64,000 bases of DNA, taken from the NCBI RefSeq assembly GCF_024508275.1, contig NZ_CP101989.1, positions 1,736,001 through 1,800,000 on the forward strand, read 5' to 3'. Positions 8,158 through 16,657 of the stretch are shown piece by piece. The DNA is from Cellulomonas wangsupingiae (GTDB lineage Bacteria; Actinomycetota; Actinomycetes; Actinomycetales; Cellulomonadaceae). The first letter of the stretch is position 1, and the number at the start of each line of letters is the position of its first letter. The position numbers and the translations under genes were made by a program. The notes beneath the pieces are model-generated. The model made no database searches. It saw nothing but the letters and a program-made list of their open reading frames with translations, and was not told the DNA's origin.

Positions 8158-9422
8158 GAGGCGCTCCCCAGCAGGCGCAGCCAGCACTGGACGGGGTCCT
8201 CGCCCGCCGTGACCTGCGCGACCCGCCAGCCCGAGCGGCGCAGGGCCGTCGCCGTGTGGTGCGCTTCGCGTGCGTCCGTGGCGTGGCGGCCGTCCTCGCG
8301 CACCAGGGCCCAGCCCTGGGCGGTGTCGGCGACGTGGGCGAGCGCGGCCCGTCCGGGTGCGCTCAGCGGCCCGATGACGGCGAGGACGATCTCCCCGGAC
8401 GCGTGCGACGTGTCCAGCAGCCGGACCGCGTCGAGCAGCGCGGCCTCGCCGTCGGTGCTCGTGCGCGCCGGGGTCAGGTCGAGGGTCAGGTCCAGGAGCG
8501 CGGCGCGCGCCTCCGGTCCGCTGCGGGCGTGGACGTACGGGGAGGCGGCCCGGGCCGCGCCGGTGGCGGTGCCCACCGCGATGCCGGACCCGGCGAGGCG
8601 CACGGGGTGCCCGCTGTCGAGCATCGCCAGCGCCATCGACGCCGCGACCGAGATGGTCCACTCGGTCGTGCTCGGGCGCACCGGCAGGTCCATGAGCACG
8701 GACACCGGGCGCATGCCGGCCCGCTCGTCCGACCGCACGAGCAAGGTCCCGCGCCGTGCGCTGGACGTCCAGTGGACACGGCGCAGGTCGTCGCCCTCGC
8801 GGTAGTCGCGCAGGTTGGCGTCGTCGGTCGAGGGCGTCCGGGCGCCGAGCGCGACGCGGTCGGGCTCGCCGACGAGCACGTCCGAGGGAGCGGGCAGCGC
8901 GACGACGGCCGGCCACACCGCCACCTGCGACTCGGAGCCGAGCGTCGTGCGGGAGCGCACGACGCCGAACGTGTCCGTGCGCGTCACGACGAGGGGGCCG
9001 AGCGGCCAGCGTCCCCGCTGGGTCGCCCGGACGGGGTACCGGACCGTCGCGTGGTCCGCGCGGCGCTGCACGCGGGCCCGCAGCGCGCGGCCTCCGGACA
9101 GCTCGACGGCCGCCTGCTCGGAGAAGCGCAGGCCCGCCAGGCGTGCGCGCCCGGCGCGGTCCGACGCACGGATGTCGACGCGCACCTCGGCCTCCTGGCC
9201 GACGTGCACCGGCTCCGGGTGGACGTCGCGGTGCACCTCGAGTCCGCGGCGTCCCCGCACGGTGTCGACCAGCACCACCGCGACGAGCGCGGTCACGGGC
9301 ACGGCCAGCAGCAGCACACCCATCCGCACCAGGTCGAGCGAACCCAGCCCGATGCCCGTCTGCAGCGCGACGACCCCCGCGGCCGCCAGCGCCCAGCCGC
9401 GCGCCGTCGGGCGCCGACGCAT
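8154..9422 (-). CDS. DUF58 domain protein
   Basis: 422 residues. Two N-terminal transmembrane helices (about 9-55) precede an extended beta region and the DUF58 signature DANLRDYREGDDLRRVHWT. A von Willebrand A-like fold follows, starting at VSVLMDLPVRPS. DUF58 proteins are the usual partners of MoxR ATPases and are thought to be acted on by them. The start ATG overlaps the moxR stop as TGATG, and the end overlaps tgpA, so all three genes are translationally coupled. A metal-site DxSxS is not clear, so ion-dependent binding is uncertain. Confidence 0.92.
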   Translation of the reverse strand: MRRRPTARGWALAAAGVVALQTGIGLGSLDLVRMGVLLLAVPVTALVAVVLVDTVRGRRGLEVHRDVHPEPVHVGQEAEVRVDIRASDRAGRARLAGLRFSEQAAVELSGGRALRARVQRRADHATVRYPVRATQRGRWPLGPLVVTRTDTFGVVRSRTTLGSESQVAVWPAVVALPAPSDVLVGEPDRVALGARTPSTDDANLRDYREGDDLRRVHWTSSARRGTLLVRSDERAGMRPVSVLMDLPVRPSTTEWTISVAASMALAMLDSGHPVRLAGSGIAVGTATGAARAASPYVHARSGPEARAALLDLTLDLTPARTSTDGEAALLDAVRLLDTSHASGEIVLAVIGPLSAPGRAALAHVADTAQGWALVREDGRHATDAREAHHTATALRRSGWRVAQVTAGEDPVQCWLRLLGSAS

Positions 9423-10420
9423 CAGCCCAGCGCTCGCCGGGCCCGGGCGAGGGGCTCGGCGGCGGGCAGCGGTGTGCGCGCGACGATGTCGGAGACGACG
9501 TCCTGCGTCGTGCGGCCCGACAGGCGCGACTCGGTGCTCGGCAGGAGGCGGTGCGCCAGCACGGGGACCGCCAGCTCCTGCACGTCGTCGGGCAGGACGT
9601 GGTCGCGTCCCGCCATCGCGGCCAGCGCCTTGGCGGCGCGCAGCAGCTGGATGGCCGCGCGCGGCGACGCGCCCAGCCGGAGGCCGGCGTCCTCGCGGGA
9701 CGCCGTGACCAGGTCCACGATGTAGCGCTTGACCGTGGGCGCGGCGTACAGCCGCCGAGCGACGTCGATGAGGTGCTGGACCTCGGCCGCGTCGGTCACC
9801 GGACGCATCCGGGCGAGCGGGTCGGACGCCTCCTGGAGGTCGAGCATCTCGAGCTCGGACTCCACGCTGGGGTAGCCGACCGTCAGGCGCGCCATGAAGC
9901 GGTCGCGCTGCGCCTCCGGGAGCGGGTACGTGCCCTCCATCTCCACGGGGTTCTGCGTGGCGACCACGAGGAACGGCCGGGGGAGCGGGTACGTGCGGCC
10001 GTCGACGGTGGCCTGCGCCTCCTGCATGCACTCGAGCAGCGCCGACTGCGTCTTGGGCGACGCGCGGTTGATCTCGTCGCCGATGACGACGTGCGCGAAC
10101 ACGGGACCGGGCCGGAACTCGAACTCGTGGGTCTGGGCCCGGAAGATGTTGACACCCGTCAGGTCGCTGGGCAGCAGGTCCGGGGTGAACTGGATCCGTC
10201 CGACCTGCGCGTCGATGCTGCGCCCGATCGCCTTGGCCAGCGTCGTCTTGCCGACCCCGGGCACGTCCTCCAGCAGCAGGTGCCCCTCGGCGAGCAGCGT
10301 GGCCAGCGACACCCGGACGAGCTCGGGCCGGCCGGTGACCACCGACTCGATCCCGGTACGCAGACGGTCGACGGTGTCGACGAGCCTGTCGAGCTCGTCG
10401 GGGGACGGCAGTGCCTGCAT
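9422..10420 (-). CDS. MoxR family AAA+ ATPase
   Basis: 332 residues, the standard MoxR length. It has Walker A VPGVGKTT (53-60), Walker B VVIGDEINRASPKTQ with the catalytic Asp-Glu at about 115-116, sensor 1 ATQNP, and the arginine-rich LPEAQRDRFMARL. MoxR ATPases act as chaperones that help mature or insert partner proteins. The following DUF58 and TgpA proteins are the expected partners. The ATG at 10420 has GGGAG at 7 nt. A candidate promoter lies immediately upstream, in the divergent gap with mraZ. Confidence 0.95.
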   Translation of the reverse strand: MQALPSPDELDRLVDTVDRLRTGIESVVTGRPELVRVSLATLLAEGHLLLEDVPGVGKTTLAKAIGRSIDAQVGRIQFTPDLLPSDLTGVNIFRAQTHEFEFRPGPVFAHVVIGDEINRASPKTQSALLECMQEAQATVDGRTYPLPRPFLVVATQNPVEMEGTYPLPEAQRDRFMARLTVGYPSVESELEMLDLQEASDPLARMRPVTDAAEVQHLIDVARRLYAAPTVKRYIVDLVTASREDAGLRLGASPRAAIQLLRAAKALAAMAGRDHVLPDDVQELAVPVLAHRLLPSTESRLSGRTTQDVVSDIVARTPLPAAEPLARARRALG

Positions 10421-10447
10421 GTGCGACTCCCTCGGCGGAATGCGACG

Positions 10448-10478
10448 AGCGTACGCACGACGGGCACGTGCCGGGCAA
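10448..10478 (-). promoter_or_regulatory. Candidate moxR operon promoter
   Basis: Reading on the minus strand, TTGCCC (10478-10473) and TACGCT (10453-10448) are 19 bp apart. A start point near 10441 would leave a leader of about 20 nt carrying the GGGAG site. The -10 fits the TANNNT pattern seen elsewhere in the window; the -35 is weak. Of the 456-bp gap, 10479-10727 shows nothing else recognisable. Confidence 0.4.
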
Positions 10479-10727
10479 GGTTCACCCGCTCCGGGCCCGC
10501 CGGGTCGTCCTCCACTTCCCTCCCCGGAGCGCCTGCGCCGCGCCGGCCGCACCCTCCGCGCCGGCCCGTGGCGGCCACCGTGCCCGGGTATTGCCGCCTT
10601 GCTGCCGGTTCGTCGGGCGGGGCGCGCGAGGTCGCGTCGCGGGCCGGCGAGGGACGCGCCGGGCCCCCCACTTCGCTCCACCGCGATGACCTGCGAAGAC
10701 GCGCATCAGATGGGTGAACTTGGCCTC

Positions 10728-10763
10728 TTGACAAGATGCGGGTGGAGGGAAGTGGAGTACCGT
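10728..10763 (+). promoter_or_regulatory. mraZ (dcw) promoter
   Basis: A consensus -35 TTGACA (10728-10733) is followed by TACCGT (10758-10763), a good actinobacterial -10, but the spacing is long (24 bp). TACCGT is therefore probably used with an extended or -35-independent arrangement, or the true -10 is less canonical. TACCGT overlaps the TGGRG box array, which would let MraZ block initiation. Confidence 0.55.
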
Positions 10764-10787
10764 GGGGCCACGTGGAGAGGGCGGGAG
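10743..10787 (+). promoter_or_regulatory. MraZ operator: array of TGGRG boxes
   Basis: TGGAG (10743), TGGAG (10753), TGGGG (10763) and TGGAG (10773) recur exactly every 10 bp with 5-nt spacers, and a degenerate fifth copy GGGAG follows at 10783. MraZ is known to bind direct TGGG-type repeats with 5-nt spacers upstream of its own gene in Escherichia coli, so this is very likely its autoregulatory site. The array covers the -10 and probable start point. Confidence 0.75.
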
Positions 10788-10876
10788 AGATCTCGTCCGA
10801 CGGGCGGTCCGGCGGTCTCGGGCGCCTTTCCGCACCGGGGGGTTGACGACGTGGGGCCGACCAGGAGGGGAGTGAG

Positions 10877-11350
10877 GTGTCACATGACGCGAACAGCGGC
10901 TATGGCTCCTTCGCGCCCTTCCTCGGGACGTACACGCCGCGCCTGGACGACAAGGGGAGGCTCATCCTCCCGGCGAAGTTCCGGCCGCAGCTGGCCGGAG
11001 GGCTCGTCATGACGCGCGGACAGGAGCGCTGCCTGTTCGTGCTGCCGATGGACGAGTTCCGCCGGATGCACGACCAGCTGAGGACCGCTCCGGTCACGAG
11101 CAAGCAGGCGCGTGACTACCTGCGCGTGTTCCTGTCCGGGGCCAGCGACGAGCTGCCCGACAAGCAGGGTCGTATCTCCATCCCGCCGATGCTGCGCACC
11201 TATGCCGGCCTCGACCGGGACGTCGCCGTCATCGGCACCGGTACCCGGGTCGAGATCTGGGATCTCGCCGCCTGGGAGACCTACTTGTCCGAGCAGGAGG
11301 CGGGTTACGCCGACACGACCGAGGAGGTCTTCCCGAACGGCCCCTTCTGA
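10877..11350 (+). CDS. mraZ: Transcriptional regulator MraZ
   Basis: A 157-residue protein with two AbrB-like/SpoVT repeats. The first is in [21 protein letters not shown]; the second is around [16 protein letters not shown], each with the DxxGR core. MraZ forms a ring that binds direct repeats upstream of the dcw cluster and usually represses it. The GTG start has GGAGGGG at 6 nt and gives a short extension (about 14 residues) before the family's usual first residues. It is the first gene of the dcw cluster; a box array lies 90-130 bp upstream. Confidence 0.95.
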   Translation: MSHDANSGYGSFAPFLGTYTPRLDDKGRLILPAKFRPQLAGGLVMTRGQERCLFVLPMDEFRRMHDQLRTAPVTSKQARDYLRVFLSGASDELPDKQGRISIPPMLRTYAGLDRDVAVIGTGTRVEIWDLAAWETYLSEQEAGYADTTEEVFPNGPF

Positions 11351-11656
11351 GCCGTCGGCAGGCCCGCACCGGGCCACCGCGTCGCACCCGTCCCGACCGC
11401 ACGGCCTCCACCGTCCGCACCACCACCGCGGACGGTGCGGCCCCGTACACCCCCAGCCGCTCGCCCTCGCTCCGCCCGTCGAGACCTCCCCCCGTCCGTT
11501 CTGACGCCACTTCCCCGGCGCCAGAGGGTCGGTGGGGGATCTGGCCGGACGGTGGAGGGACCGTTCGGCCATCCACATGTATCACCAGCACCACCAGCAC
11601 CATCCGTCACATCTGCACCACGGCAGAACGACGGCGACGACCCGGGAGGAGGGGCG
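11351..11656 (+). promoter_or_regulatory. mraZ-rsmH intergenic region with hairpin
   Basis: 306 bp without a gene. It contains a 10-bp stem (11409-11418/11428-11437, CACCGTCCGC / GCGGACGGTG) with a 9-nt loop and no U-run. Two further TGGRG-like boxes, TGGGG at 11533 and TGGAG at 11553, are 20 bp apart with a degenerate copy between them. The hairpin may attenuate readthrough from mraZ, and the boxes may be a weak second MraZ site. No clear -10/-35 pair was found. Confidence 0.4.
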
Positions 11657-12661
11657 ATGGACGAGCAGACCGACGGCGGGGCCGCGGGCCGCCACACGCC
11701 CGTGCTCCTGCAGCGCTGCCTGGACCTCCTGGCGCCCGCGCTCGCGGTCCCGGACGCCGTCATGGTGGACTCGACGCTCGGCATGGGCGGCCACACGGAG
11801 GGCGTGCTGCGCGCCTTCGAGCACGTCCGGGTGGTCGGCATCGACCGCGACCCGCAGGCGCTCGCGCTCGCCTCCGAGCGGCTCGCGCCGTTCGGGGACC
11901 GGTTCACCGGCGTGCACGCGGTGTACGACGAGATCACCGACGTGCTCGAGGACCTCGGCATCCCCGCGGTGCAGGGCGTGCTCATGGACCTCGGCGTCTC
12001 GTCGCTGCAGCTCGACGAGGCCGAGCGCGGCTTCGCGTACGCGCACGACGCCCCGCTCGACATGCGCATGGACCCCACGACCGGGCCGACGGCCGCCGAC
12101 GTGCTCAACACGTACGAGGAGCGGGACATCGCCCGCGTGCTGCGTGTGTACGGCGAGGAGCGGTTCGCCTCCCGGATCGCGCGCGGCATCGTGCGACGGC
12201 GCGAGCGGGCACCGCTGACGCGGACGTCCGAGCTGGTGGAGATCGTGCGTGCCGGCGTGCCGGCCGCGACCCGCCGCACCGGTGGGCACCCGGCCAAGCG
12301 CACGTTCCAGGCGCTGCGCATCGAGGTCAACGGCGAGCTCGCCGCCCTCGAGCGGGCCGTGCCGGCCTCGATCGAGGCGCTGGCGGTGGGCGGACGCATC
12401 GTCGTCGAGTCGTACCAGTCCCTCGAGGACCGGATCGTCAAGCGCGCCCTCGCGGCGGGCGCCACGTCCAGCGCCCCACCCGACCTGCCCGTCGAGCCGG
12501 CCACGCACACGCCGTACCTGCGCCTGCTCACGCGTGGCGCGGAGGAGGCGGACGCCGAGGAGCTCGCCCGCAACCCGCGGTCCCAGTCCGTCCGTCTGCG
12601 TGCCGCCGAGCGCCTGCGCCCCACCCCCGACCACCTGCGCACCCCGAGGAGAGCCGCATGA
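11657..12661 (+). CDS. rsmH: 16S rRNA (cytosine(1402)-N(4))-methyltransferase RsmH
   Basis: 334 residues, usual length for RsmH (MraW). It methylates N4 of C1402 in the 16S rRNA decoding centre using SAM. It opens with [13 protein letters not shown], then the SAM loop [11 protein letters not shown]. The family signature [19 protein letters not shown] is followed by PLDMRMD, and [16 protein letters not shown] and [16 protein letters not shown] are near the C-terminus. ATG 11657 has GGGAGGAGGGG at the right distance. The stop overlaps ftsL as ATGA. Confidence 0.96.
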   Translation: MDEQTDGGAAGRHTPVLLQRCLDLLAPALAVPDAVMVDSTLGMGGHTEGVLRAFEHVRVVGIDRDPQALALASERLAPFGDRFTGVHAVYDEITDVLEDLGIPAVQGVLMDLGVSSLQLDEAERGFAYAHDAPLDMRMDPTTGPTAADVLNTYEERDIARVLRVYGEERFASRIARGIVRRRERAPLTRTSELVEIVRAGVPAATRRTGGHPAKRTFQALRIEVNGELAALERAVPASIEALAVGGRIVVESYQSLEDRIVKRALAAGATSSAPPDLPVEPATHTPYLRLLTRGAEEADAEELARNPRSQSVRLRAAERLRPTPDHLRTPRRAA

Positions 12662-13077
12662 GCGCCCTGCCCCAGGCCGCCGCCCGTACCGGTGCCGCCC
12701 GTGCGTACCCGCAGCCCGCCCGCCCCGCCGTCGCCCCGCCGCCCCGGCTGCGGGTCGTCCGCGCGCCCGCCCAGGCACGGTCCCGGGTGCCCTTCGTGCT
12801 CGCCTGCATGGCGGTGCTCGGCGGCGCGCTCCTCACGGCGCTGCTCCTGAACACGCAGATGGCGTCGCTCGCGTTCGAGCGCTACGAGCTGTCCAACGAG
12901 CTGGGCCGCCTCCGGCAGGACCGCATGGACCTCGTCGCGCAGCTCGACGCGCGCTCGTCGCCCACGCAGCTCGCGGAGGCGGCACGCGCCCGGGGCATGG
13001 TCGAGGCGAACGGCACCGGCTGGCTGCGGCTCGCGGACGGCAGCGTCCAGGGAGCCCCGGCACCCGCGGACGGCTGA
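12658..13077 (+). CDS. ftsL: Cell division protein FtsL
   Basis: 139 residues. A Pro/Ala-rich cytoplasmic N-terminus (1-42) is followed by one transmembrane helix (about 43-63) and an extracytoplasmic coiled coil ([22 protein letters not shown]). FtsL-type bitopic proteins bridge FtsQ and FtsI/FtsW at the septum. Sequence identity across the family is low, so the call rests on topology, size and position between rsmH and ftsI. The start overlaps the rsmH stop as ATGA. Confidence 0.9.
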   Translation: MSALPQAAARTGAARAYPQPARPAVAPPPRLRVVRAPAQARSRVPFVLACMAVLGGALLTALLLNTQMASLAFERYELSNELGRLRQDRMDLVAQLDARSSPTQLAEAARARGMVEANGTGWLRLADGSVQGAPAPADG

Positions 13078-13079
13078 GC

Positions 13080-15065
13080 ATGGCCTCCACCGGTCGCAGC
13101 GCCCCGGCCGCCCGTCCCGCACGTCGGCAGCCGGGATCACCCGGACCGCGCGTCGCGCCGGCCCGCGCCGGTGGGCATGGCACGGTGGGCCGGGTGAGCG
13201 AGCGCGCCGGCACCGTGCCGCACCGTCGGCCGCCGCAGGACCCGCCGGGTCGGCGGGCCGGCGTGGCGCCGCGCGCCACCGCGTCCCCGGCCAGGACCGG
13301 CGGACGCCCGCCGGGCGCCGGCGCGACCGGTCCCACCGTCGTCGCGTCCCGTCCGCGCATGATCGCGCTCATCGTCGTCCTGGTGCTCGTGCTCGTGACG
13401 TTCACCGGGCGCCTCGTGTACGTGCAGGGGATCGCGGGCCCCGAGCTCGCGCAGGAGGCCCGCGAGAACCGGATGACGACCGCCCGCGTGCTGGGCGCGC
13501 GCGGCGAGATCACCGACGCGAACGGTGTCGTCCTGGCGACGTCCGTGGAGCGGTACCACGTGACGGTGAACCAGAAGCAGGTGGCGACGTACCGCGCGCG
13601 CGGCACGTCCGAGGGCCTGGACGGCGCCGCGGGCGTGGCGTCCCGGCTCGCGCCGCTGCTGGGCCTGAACGCGGCGGAGCTGGGCGGTCGCCTGGTCGGC
13701 GACCGGGGCTACGTCATCGTCGCCCGCGACGTGCTCCCGGACGTCGCGCGCGAGGTGCGCGCGCTGCGCCTCGACGGCGTGGGGGTCGAGAAGGTCGCCG
13801 ACCGCGTCTACCCCAAGGGCACCGTCGCGGGGAACATCGTGGGCTTCGTGAACTCCAACGGCACCGGGCTGCAGGGGCTCGAGTACGCCCTGGACGCCGA
13901 CCTGAAGGGCGCGGAGGGCGAGGACCGCTACGAGCGCGGCAAGGGCGGGCAGCCCATCCCCGGCGGGCAGCAGGAGGCGACGCCGGCGCAGAACGGCAGC
14001 TCGGCGCGCCTGACGATCGACTCCGACCTGCAGTGGAAGGCGGAGGAGGAGCTGCGGGCCAAGGTCGCCGAGACGGGCGCGGACGGGGGCACCGTCGTCG
14101 TCATGCGCCCGCGGACCGGGGAGGTCCTCGCGCTCGCGGAGTCGACCGCGTTCGACCCGAACGCACCGGGGGACCAGGCGACCACGGCGTTGTCGAAGAG
14201 CGTGTCGGAGGTGTTCGAGCCCGGCTCGACGAGCAAGGTCGTCACCATGGCCGCCGCGCTCGAGGCCGGCGTGGTCGGGCCGACCGACCGGTTCGAGGTG
14301 GCCGACCGCTGGACGACCCCGCACGGCGAGACGATCAAGGACTCGCACGACCACGGCGTGGAGAAGCTCACGGCGACCGGCATCTTCGCCGAGTCCTCCA
14401 ACGTCGGCACGGTGCTCATCGGTCAGCGCCTGTCCAAGGAGCAGCGCCACCAGTACCTCTCGGCGTTCGGCTTCGGGACACGCACGGGCATCGAGATGCC
14501 CGGCGAGTCGCCGGGCATCCTGCACCCGGTCGAGAAGTGGCAGGGCCGCGACGAGTACGCGGTGCTGTTCGGGCAGGCGGTCTCGGTGAACGCGCTGCAG
14601 GCCGCGAGCGTGTTCGCCACGGTCGCGAACGACGGCGTGCGGGTCGCGCCCCACCTCATCGCGGGCTGGACGTCGCCGGACGGGCAGTACACGCCCGTCG
14701 CGCAGGCGCCGGGCACGCAGGTGGTCTCCCCGCAGACCGCGCGGACGGTGCTGTCGATGATGGAGAGCGCCGTCGACGAGGGCACGGGCGGCGACGCCGC
14801 GATCCCCGGCTACCGCGTCGCGGGCAAGACCGGCACGGCGCAGCGGTTCAACCCCAGCGGCTTCACGGCGTCCTTCATCGGGGTCGCCCCCGCGGACGAC
14901 CCGCAGGTGGTGACGGCCGTCATCCTGCACAACCCGCGCTCGTCGATCTTCGGCGGCACCGTGGCGGCGCCCGTCTTCTCGACGGTCACCAGCTACGCGC
15001 TGCAGCAGCTGGGCGTCGCGCCCTCGGGGACCCCGGCGAACCTCTTCCCGGCGACGTGGGAGTGA
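13080..15065 (+). CDS. ftsI: Septal penicillin-binding protein FtsI (PBP3)
   Basis: Class B transpeptidase of 661 residues. A basic, Pro-rich cytoplasmic segment of about 93 residues precedes one TM helix (about 95-115). The pedestal domain begins at RMTTARVLGARGEITDANG. The transpeptidase domain has SxxK at 383-386 (STSK), SxN at 439-441 (SSN) and KTG at 583-585. It cross-links septal peptidoglycan with FtsW. ATG 13080 lies 2 nt after the ftsL stop; GTG 13195 would shorten the N-terminus. No PASTA domain is present. Confidence 0.95.
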   Translation: MASTGRSAPAARPARRQPGSPGPRVAPARAGGHGTVGRVSERAGTVPHRRPPQDPPGRRAGVAPRATASPARTGGRPPGAGATGPTVVASRPRMIALIVVLVLVLVTFTGRLVYVQGIAGPELAQEARENRMTTARVLGARGEITDANGVVLATSVERYHVTVNQKQVATYRARGTSEGLDGAAGVASRLAPLLGLNAAELGGRLVGDRGYVIVARDVLPDVAREVRALRLDGVGVEKVADRVYPKGTVAGNIVGFVNSNGTGLQGLEYALDADLKGAEGEDRYERGKGGQPIPGGQQEATPAQNGSSARLTIDSDLQWKAEEELRAKVAETGADGGTVVVMRPRTGEVLALAESTAFDPNAPGDQATTALSKSVSEVFEPGSTSKVVTMAAALEAGVVGPTDRFEVADRWTTPHGETIKDSHDHGVEKLTATGIFAESSNVGTVLIGQRLSKEQRHQYLSAFGFGTRTGIEMPGESPGILHPVEKWQGRDEYAVLFGQAVSVNALQAASVFATVANDGVRVAPHLIAGWTSPDGQYTPVAQAPGTQVVSPQTARTVLSMMESAVDEGTGGDAAIPGYRVAGKTGTAQRFNPSGFTASFIGVAPADDPQVVTAVILHNPRSSIFGGTVAAPVFSTVTSYALQQLGVAPSGTPANLFPATWE

Positions 15066-15075
15066 CCGGGCGGGG

Positions 15076-15081
15076 TAGATT
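15076..15081 (+). promoter_or_regulatory. -10 element giving a leaderless murE transcript
   Basis: TAGATT ends 7 nt before the murE ATG in the 23-bp gap after ftsI. No Shine-Dalgarno is present between it and the start. Spacing and sequence match the leaderless promoters seen at lspA, dnaE, hisD, hisC and hisH. Confidence 0.55.
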
Positions 15082-15088
15082 TCTCCCC

Positions 15089-16657
15089 ATGACGTCCCCC
15101 CTGGACCGGCTCCGCCCGGAGCACCCACCGGTCCGCAGGGTCGACGACCTCGTGGCCGCCTTCGGCCTCGCCGCGACGGGTGCACCCACCGCCGGACGCA
15201 CGTTCACCGGGGTCACGGTGTCGAGCGGCGACGTGGAGCCGGGCGACCTGTTCGTCGCCGTGCCCGGCCTGCGGGTGCACGGCGCGCGGTTCGCCGACGA
15301 CGCCCTGGCCCGCGGCGCGGTCGCCGTCCTGACGGACCCCGACGGCGTCGCCCTGCTGCCCCCGGCCGCCGACGTGCCCGTGCTGGTCGTCGACGACCCG
15401 CGCGCGCTGGCCGGACCGGTCGCCGCGTGGGCGCTGGGCGACCCCGGCACGCGGCTCGTGACCGTCGGTGTCACCGGCACCAACGGCAAGACCACGACCA
15501 CCTACTTCGTCGACGCGGCCCTGCGCGCGGAGCACGCGCGCACCGCGGTGCTGGGCACCGTCGAGCTGCGGATCGGCGACGACGCGGTCGAGAGCCCGCG
15601 CACCACGGTCGAGGCCCCGGTGCTGCAGTCGCTGCTGGCGCTCGCGCACGAGCGCGGGGCGACGGCGCTGACCACCGAGGTGTCGTCGCACGCCCTGGCC
15701 CTCGGACGCGTGCACGGCGTGCGCTTCGACGTCGTCGGGTTCACCAACCTGCAGCGTGACCACCTCGACTTCCACGGCGACATGGAGGGGTACTTCCGCG
15801 ACAAGTCGCGGCTGTTCAGCCCTGAGCAGGCGCGGCGCGGCGTCGTGGTCGTCGACGACGTGTGGGGGCAGCGGCTGGCCGAGGAGTCGCCGATCCCGGT
15901 GCAGACCCTGAGCACCCACGTGGGCGCACCGGTCGCGGCGGGCGCCGACTGGGCGGTCGTCGAGGCGGACATCGGACTGGACGGCGTGGGGTCGCGATTC
16001 GTCCTGCGGGGGCCCGACGGTGCCCGGCACGAGGCGCACAGCCCGCTGCCCGGCCTCGTCAACGTGTCCAACGCCGCCCTCGCGATCGTGCTCGCGCACG
16101 CTGCGGGCGTGCCGGTGGACGCCGCGGTCGCCGGCGTCGCGGGCGCGCACGCCATCCCGGGCCGCATGGAGCGCGTGATCGAGCGTGGCGACGGCTGGCC
16201 GCTGTGCCTCGTCGACTACGCGCACACCCCCGACGCGCTCGTCCTCGCGCTCGAGGCGGTGCGGCCCATCACACCGGGCCGTCTCGTGCTCGTGTTCGGC
16301 TCCGACGGCGACCGCGACCGCGGCAAGCGCCCGATCATGGGGCAGATCGGCGCCCGCCTGGCGGACGTGCTCGTCGTCACCGACGAGAACCCCCGCTCGG
16401 AGGACCCCGCGTCCGTCCGGGCGGCCATCCTCGCGGGCGTGCGTGACGTGCGCCCCGACCTGGCCGACGTGCACGAGGCGACCAGCCGCGCGCAGGCCAT
16501 CCGCGACGCCCTCCGTCTGGCAGGTCCGGACGACACCGTGATCGTCACGGGCAAGGGCCACGAACCGACCCAGGAGATCGCCGGGGTGTTCCACCGCTAC
16601 AACGACCGTGACGTGTTCCTCGCCGCCCACGCCGAGCGCCGGGAGCAGCACGCGTGA
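15089..16657 (+). CDS. murE: UDP-MurNAc-dipeptide--amino acid ligase MurE
   Basis: 522 residues. It adds the third amino acid to UDP-MurNAc-L-Ala-D-Glu with ATP. The P-loop is GTNGKTTT (130-137), the carbamylated-Lys region lies in FRDKSRLF, and LVDYAHTPDAL and VVTGKGHEP are conserved. The substrate-recognition motif reads ENPR (433-436) instead of the DNPR of meso-diaminopimelate ligases. Cellulomonas walls contain L-ornithine at position 3, so the acceptor may be L-Orn; this is inferred. The start is at ATG 15089, with a likely promoter of its own, and the end overlaps murF (GTGA). Confidence 0.94.
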   Translation: MTSPLDRLRPEHPPVRRVDDLVAAFGLAATGAPTAGRTFTGVTVSSGDVEPGDLFVAVPGLRVHGARFADDALARGAVAVLTDPDGVALLPPAADVPVLVVDDPRALAGPVAAWALGDPGTRLVTVGVTGTNGKTTTTYFVDAALRAEHARTAVLGTVELRIGDDAVESPRTTVEAPVLQSLLALAHERGATALTTEVSSHALALGRVHGVRFDVVGFTNLQRDHLDFHGDMEGYFRDKSRLFSPEQARRGVVVVDDVWGQRLAEESPIPVQTLSTHVGAPVAAGADWAVVEADIGLDGVGSRFVLRGPDGARHEAHSPLPGLVNVSNAALAIVLAHAAGVPVDAAVAGVAGAHAIPGRMERVIERGDGWPLCLVDYAHTPDALVLALEAVRPITPGRLVLVFGSDGDRDRGKRPIMGQIGARLADVLVVTDENPRSEDPASVRAAILAGVRDVRPDLADVHEATSRAQAIRDALRLAGPDDTVIVTGKGHEPTQEIAGVFHRYNDRDVFLAAHAERREQHA

